Assembly (NCBI GenBank): GCA_963814095.1
Contig: CAWFBT010000001.1
Location: 1-64,000, forward strand
Direction of reading: 5' to 3'
DNA from: JACVRW01 sp963814095
Lineage (GTDB): Bacteria > Actinomycetota > Thermoleophilia > Solirubrobacterales > Thermoleophilaceae
Length of the DNA stretch: 64,000 nt
Shown piece after piece: positions 62,232 through 64,000 of the stretch (its first letter is position 1; the number at the start of each line of letters is the position of its first letter). The notes under the pieces were generated by a model. The model searched no databases and was not told the origin of the DNA. It saw nothing but the letters and a program-made list of their open reading frames with translations. The translations under genes and the position numbers were made by a program.

Positions 62232-62531
62232 TAGTAGTAGCGAACAAACGGCGTACTAAAGACGCCGCACGCCCGAGCCACATCCGGGACGACTGTCAAC
62301 GGGTTGAGAACCGGCCTTCATCGAGAATCACCGTTGACTTGCGCTGCCACACATCGTCCTGGAGCGGGTGTGCGGCGAGCGCTTGCGGGGCTGTGGCAAC
62401 CAGGTCCTGGCGGGGCTAACCGCCCATCGGGACGAGCGAGTGTCATCTGCGTTCACCAGCGAGCTCCGGCTCAGAGCGGACGATGAGTGGCGCATGGGGG
62501 CGAGGCGGGCCGCGGGGGGCGCGCGGGTCGG
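62232..62531. other. Spacer, no gene recognised
   Basis: 300 bp between convergent genes. A short TAGTAGTAGTAG run follows the GYD gene stop. Nothing further is assigned. Confidence 0.5.
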
Positions 62532-63314
62532 CTAGTCGAGTGGTCGTGCCCGGATCGCGACGCTGCGGCCGCGGATGCCGAAGGCGTGCATGGCGCGACG
62601 CCGGAGCGTGAGCTCGTGGGGGCCGATTCCCGGCCCGGGCCGGTCTCGGAGCAGCGGCGTGGTCTCCTCGACGACCCAGCCAGCGAGGGCGAGTGCCTTG
62701 CGCAGGCCGTACCGGTTGAAGACAAACCACTCGCTGCCGTCGCGGCGCGCGTCGAGCCGCGCAAGCGGAGCAGGGAGCAAGTCGAGTGGACGGCTCACCG
62801 TCTCGAGCAAGATCAGGTGACCGCGGCAGACACGCCGCACCGCCTCGAGGCCGCGCAGCGGGTCGCGCAGCATTTGCAGCACATAGCCCATCACGACGAG
62901 GTCGAACTCGCCGACCTCGGCCGGGTCGAGCTCGTAGGCGTTCAGGTCACGCAGCTCGACGCGCGAGCCGAGCAGCTCGGCCGCGAGCGCGAAGTTACGC
63001 TCGGAGGCGCGGCGGTACCGCTCGCCGCGCAACCGGTCGGCGACGAAGTGGTCAAGCCGCGTCGCGTCGAGGACGTCGCTCGCGACGACCTCGCCCGCCC
63101 CGCGGCGCTCGAGCTCAAACGCCCAGAAGCCGTCCATCGTCCCGATGTCAAGGCAGCGCATGCCGGCGAGCCCCGGTGGCCACGGCAGCCGCTCGGCCGT
63201 GGCCCGCAGGTCCCAGCCGCCGGGCGTGACTACGCCCGGCGTGACCTCGATCGTGTGCCACCAATCGTGCCCAGCGACGCGCGCCCGCGCGGCGTCAGCG
63301 TCCGTCGTCGCCAT
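62532..63314 (-). CDS. SAM-dependent methyltransferase (DUF1698/CmoB-like)
   Basis: 260 residues. DWWHTIEVTPGVVTPGGWDL near the N-terminus is typical of the CmoB-like group, followed by SAM motif I RCLDIGTMDGFWAFEL, ASDVLDATRLDHF, the acidic loop LRDLNAYELDPAEVGEFDLV and VMGYVLQMLRDPLRGLEAV. The C-terminal half keeps EWFVFNRYGLRKALALAGW. Similar proteins methylate small molecules, including glycolipid or natural-product acceptors. In an apparent operon with the next minus-strand gene (12 bp gap). Confidence 0.85.
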   Translation of the reverse strand: MATTDADAARARVAGHDWWHTIEVTPGVVTPGGWDLRATAERLPWPPGLAGMRCLDIGTMDGFWAFELERRGAGEVVASDVLDATRLDHFVADRLRGERYRRASERNFALAAELLGSRVELRDLNAYELDPAEVGEFDLVVMGYVLQMLRDPLRGLEAVRRVCRGHLILLETVSRPLDLLPAPLARLDARRDGSEWFVFNRYGLRKALALAGWVVEETTPLLRDRPGPGIGPHELTLRRRAMHAFGIRGRSVAIRARPLD

Positions 63315-63326
63315 CCCTCGTGGAAG

Positions 63327-63803
63327 CTACAACCTCGGACTGGGTCCCCTGCGCGCCACCGCACGGCGACCTCCGGCGACGCTCGACGAAGCGTGCTGGG
63401 TCGGCCGGGGCAGGACACCGACCTCGTCCGAGGCGCGTTCTTCAAGGCCATCCATGACGAGCGGCGTCTCGACGTCGTCGAGCGACTGCTCCTCGTCGTA
63501 GAATCCGAGAGCGCCGAGAGCACCCACGGCGACGGCGGCTGCGATCAAGCGCGGGCGCAGCGACGACGGCGGCAGCGCCGGTCGCGCCGACCGCTGCGCC
63601 GAGCGCGCCTCGACCGCCAGGTTCGCGCGCTCGAGCTCGCGCAGCGACGGAGTCTCCGAGACGAGCTTGCGCCGGACGAGATCGCGCTCGTCCTTCCAGT
63701 CGACGTCCGCGATGATGCCCTCGACCCAGGCGCGCATGGCGTCGCTGGCGGTCTCGCCCTCGCGGCGCTGATCGAGGCGCCGGCGCAGCCCGTCGAGGCG
63801 CAC
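63327..63803 (-). CDS. Single-pass membrane protein of unknown function
   Basis: 158 residues from GTG 63803. A charged, helical N-terminal 80 residues (LDGLRRRLDQRREGETASDA, RRKLVSETPSLRELERANLA) precede one transmembrane helix (LIAAAVAVGALGALGF) and a polar tail. The layout resembles a membrane-tethered regulator, but no domain is recognised. It is upstream of the methyltransferase gene on the same strand. Confidence 0.6.
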   Translation of the reverse strand: MRLDGLRRRLDQRREGETASDAMRAWVEGIIADVDWKDERDLVRRKLVSETPSLRELERANLAVEARSAQRSARPALPPSSLRPRLIAAAVAVGALGALGFYDEEQSLDDVETPLVMDGLEERASDEVGVLPRPTQHASSSVAGGRRAVARRGPSPRL

Positions 63804-63885
63804 ATGTCGATTCGCATTCCGGAGGGGGCGGTGGGACGATTGGAGTGATGGGCGCGGGCTACCCCGAGGTGCCAGGTACGGAGTG

Positions 63886-64000
63886 ATGGGGACCGTGGCG
63901 CGCCCGTCGGGGAACGGTTCGCCGCGTGGCCCGGGCTTCGACGTGAGGTCGCCGGCGGATGGGTCTGTGCTCGCCTCGTTGCCCGACCAGGGCGCCGAGG
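63886..64000 (+). CDS. Aldehyde dehydrogenase, N-terminal part (cut by window end)
   Basis: From ATG 63886 (GTG 63895 is an alternative) the open frame reads FDVRSPADGSVLASLPDQGA, which matches the FxVxxPATGExIAxVPxxG start of NAD(P)-dependent aldehyde dehydrogenases. Only about 38 residues lie in the window; catalytic Cys and Glu would be outside it. It is divergent from the membrane protein gene at 63803. Confidence 0.6.
   Translation, partial: MGTVARPSGNGSPRGPGFDVRSPADGSVLASLPDQGAE

Overview
The window is high-GC DNA from an actinobacterium, most likely of the class Thermoleophilia (Solirubrobacterales type). This is inferred from gene families, not from a 16S gene. The signs are GTG-rich starts, ATGA and GTGA stop-start overlaps, surface proteins with repeats of the type 'VGAKQLRNDAV' followed by short collagen-like GPxGPx runs, F420-type (Ddn/DUF385) proteins and SigB/SigF-type sigma factors. 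Three tRNA genes are present: Pro-UGG, Arg-UCU and His-GUG. There is no rRNA and no CRISPR array.

Layout. (1) 1-9.9 kb is ordinary chromosome: rhodanese, NUDIX, GNAT, OsmC and cobalamin adenosyltransferase genes, a Ser/Thr kinase homologue that lacks its catalytic Lys and Asp, a protein with two serine-recombinase domains that both lack the catalytic Ser, and a DUF1015 protein. (2) 9952-29066 is a 19-kb genomic island. Its ends are a 43-bp direct repeat, the 3' part of tRNA-Arg(UCU) from the anticodon loop to the discriminator base; the right copy has no 5' tRNA half. Next to the tRNA it carries homologues of homogentisate phytyltransferase, MPBQ/MSBQ methyltransferase and tocopherol cyclase, which are the committed steps of tocopherol (vitamin E) synthesis and are normally found in phototrophs. 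The rest of the island holds a PadR-ABC-FtsX export operon, small paralogous membrane proteins, two MpsC/DUF2294 proteins, a ferritin-like protein, a TetR gene with a palindromic operator, a SigB-type sigma factor and an alpha/beta hydrolase. No intact integrase was found. (3) 29-45 kb is core-like metabolism: ArsR-SRPBCC and DUF899 genes; an amidohydrolase-DUF59-alcohol dehydrogenase operon that resembles the distal part of propane monooxygenase clusters but has no monooxygenase genes; a PHP/PolX-like protein; a DUF1469-DUF3618-DUF4235 envelope operon; a citryl-CoA lyase-like/CoA-ligase/VOC/GST operon; nicotinate phosphoribosyltransferase; and a UDP-xylose-synthase-like epimerase.

(4) 45-60 kb is gene-poor. 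It has secreted or surface proteins (a subtilase with a P-domain, a DUF11 protein, a collagen-like protein), and many of these are interrupted by one-base frameshifts. It also has gene fragments, strong hairpin terminators and short dispersed intergenic repeats. (5) 60-64 kb has small enzymes or sensor-like proteins (two GYD-domain proteins, a YCII/DGPF protein, a Ddn-type F420 protein), a SAM methyltransferase and the start of an aldehyde dehydrogenase cut by the window end.

The main candidate for a new system is the tocochromanol-type gene set on the tRNA-Arg island (10341-13633). If functional, it would take homogentisate and a prenyl diphosphate through a methylated prenyl-benzoquinol to a chromanol antioxidant. 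As sequenced, the prenyltransferase has a one-base frameshift that removes its last helix, and the methyltransferase has no conventional start codon for its conserved N-terminus. Whether the pathway works therefore depends on checking the assembly.
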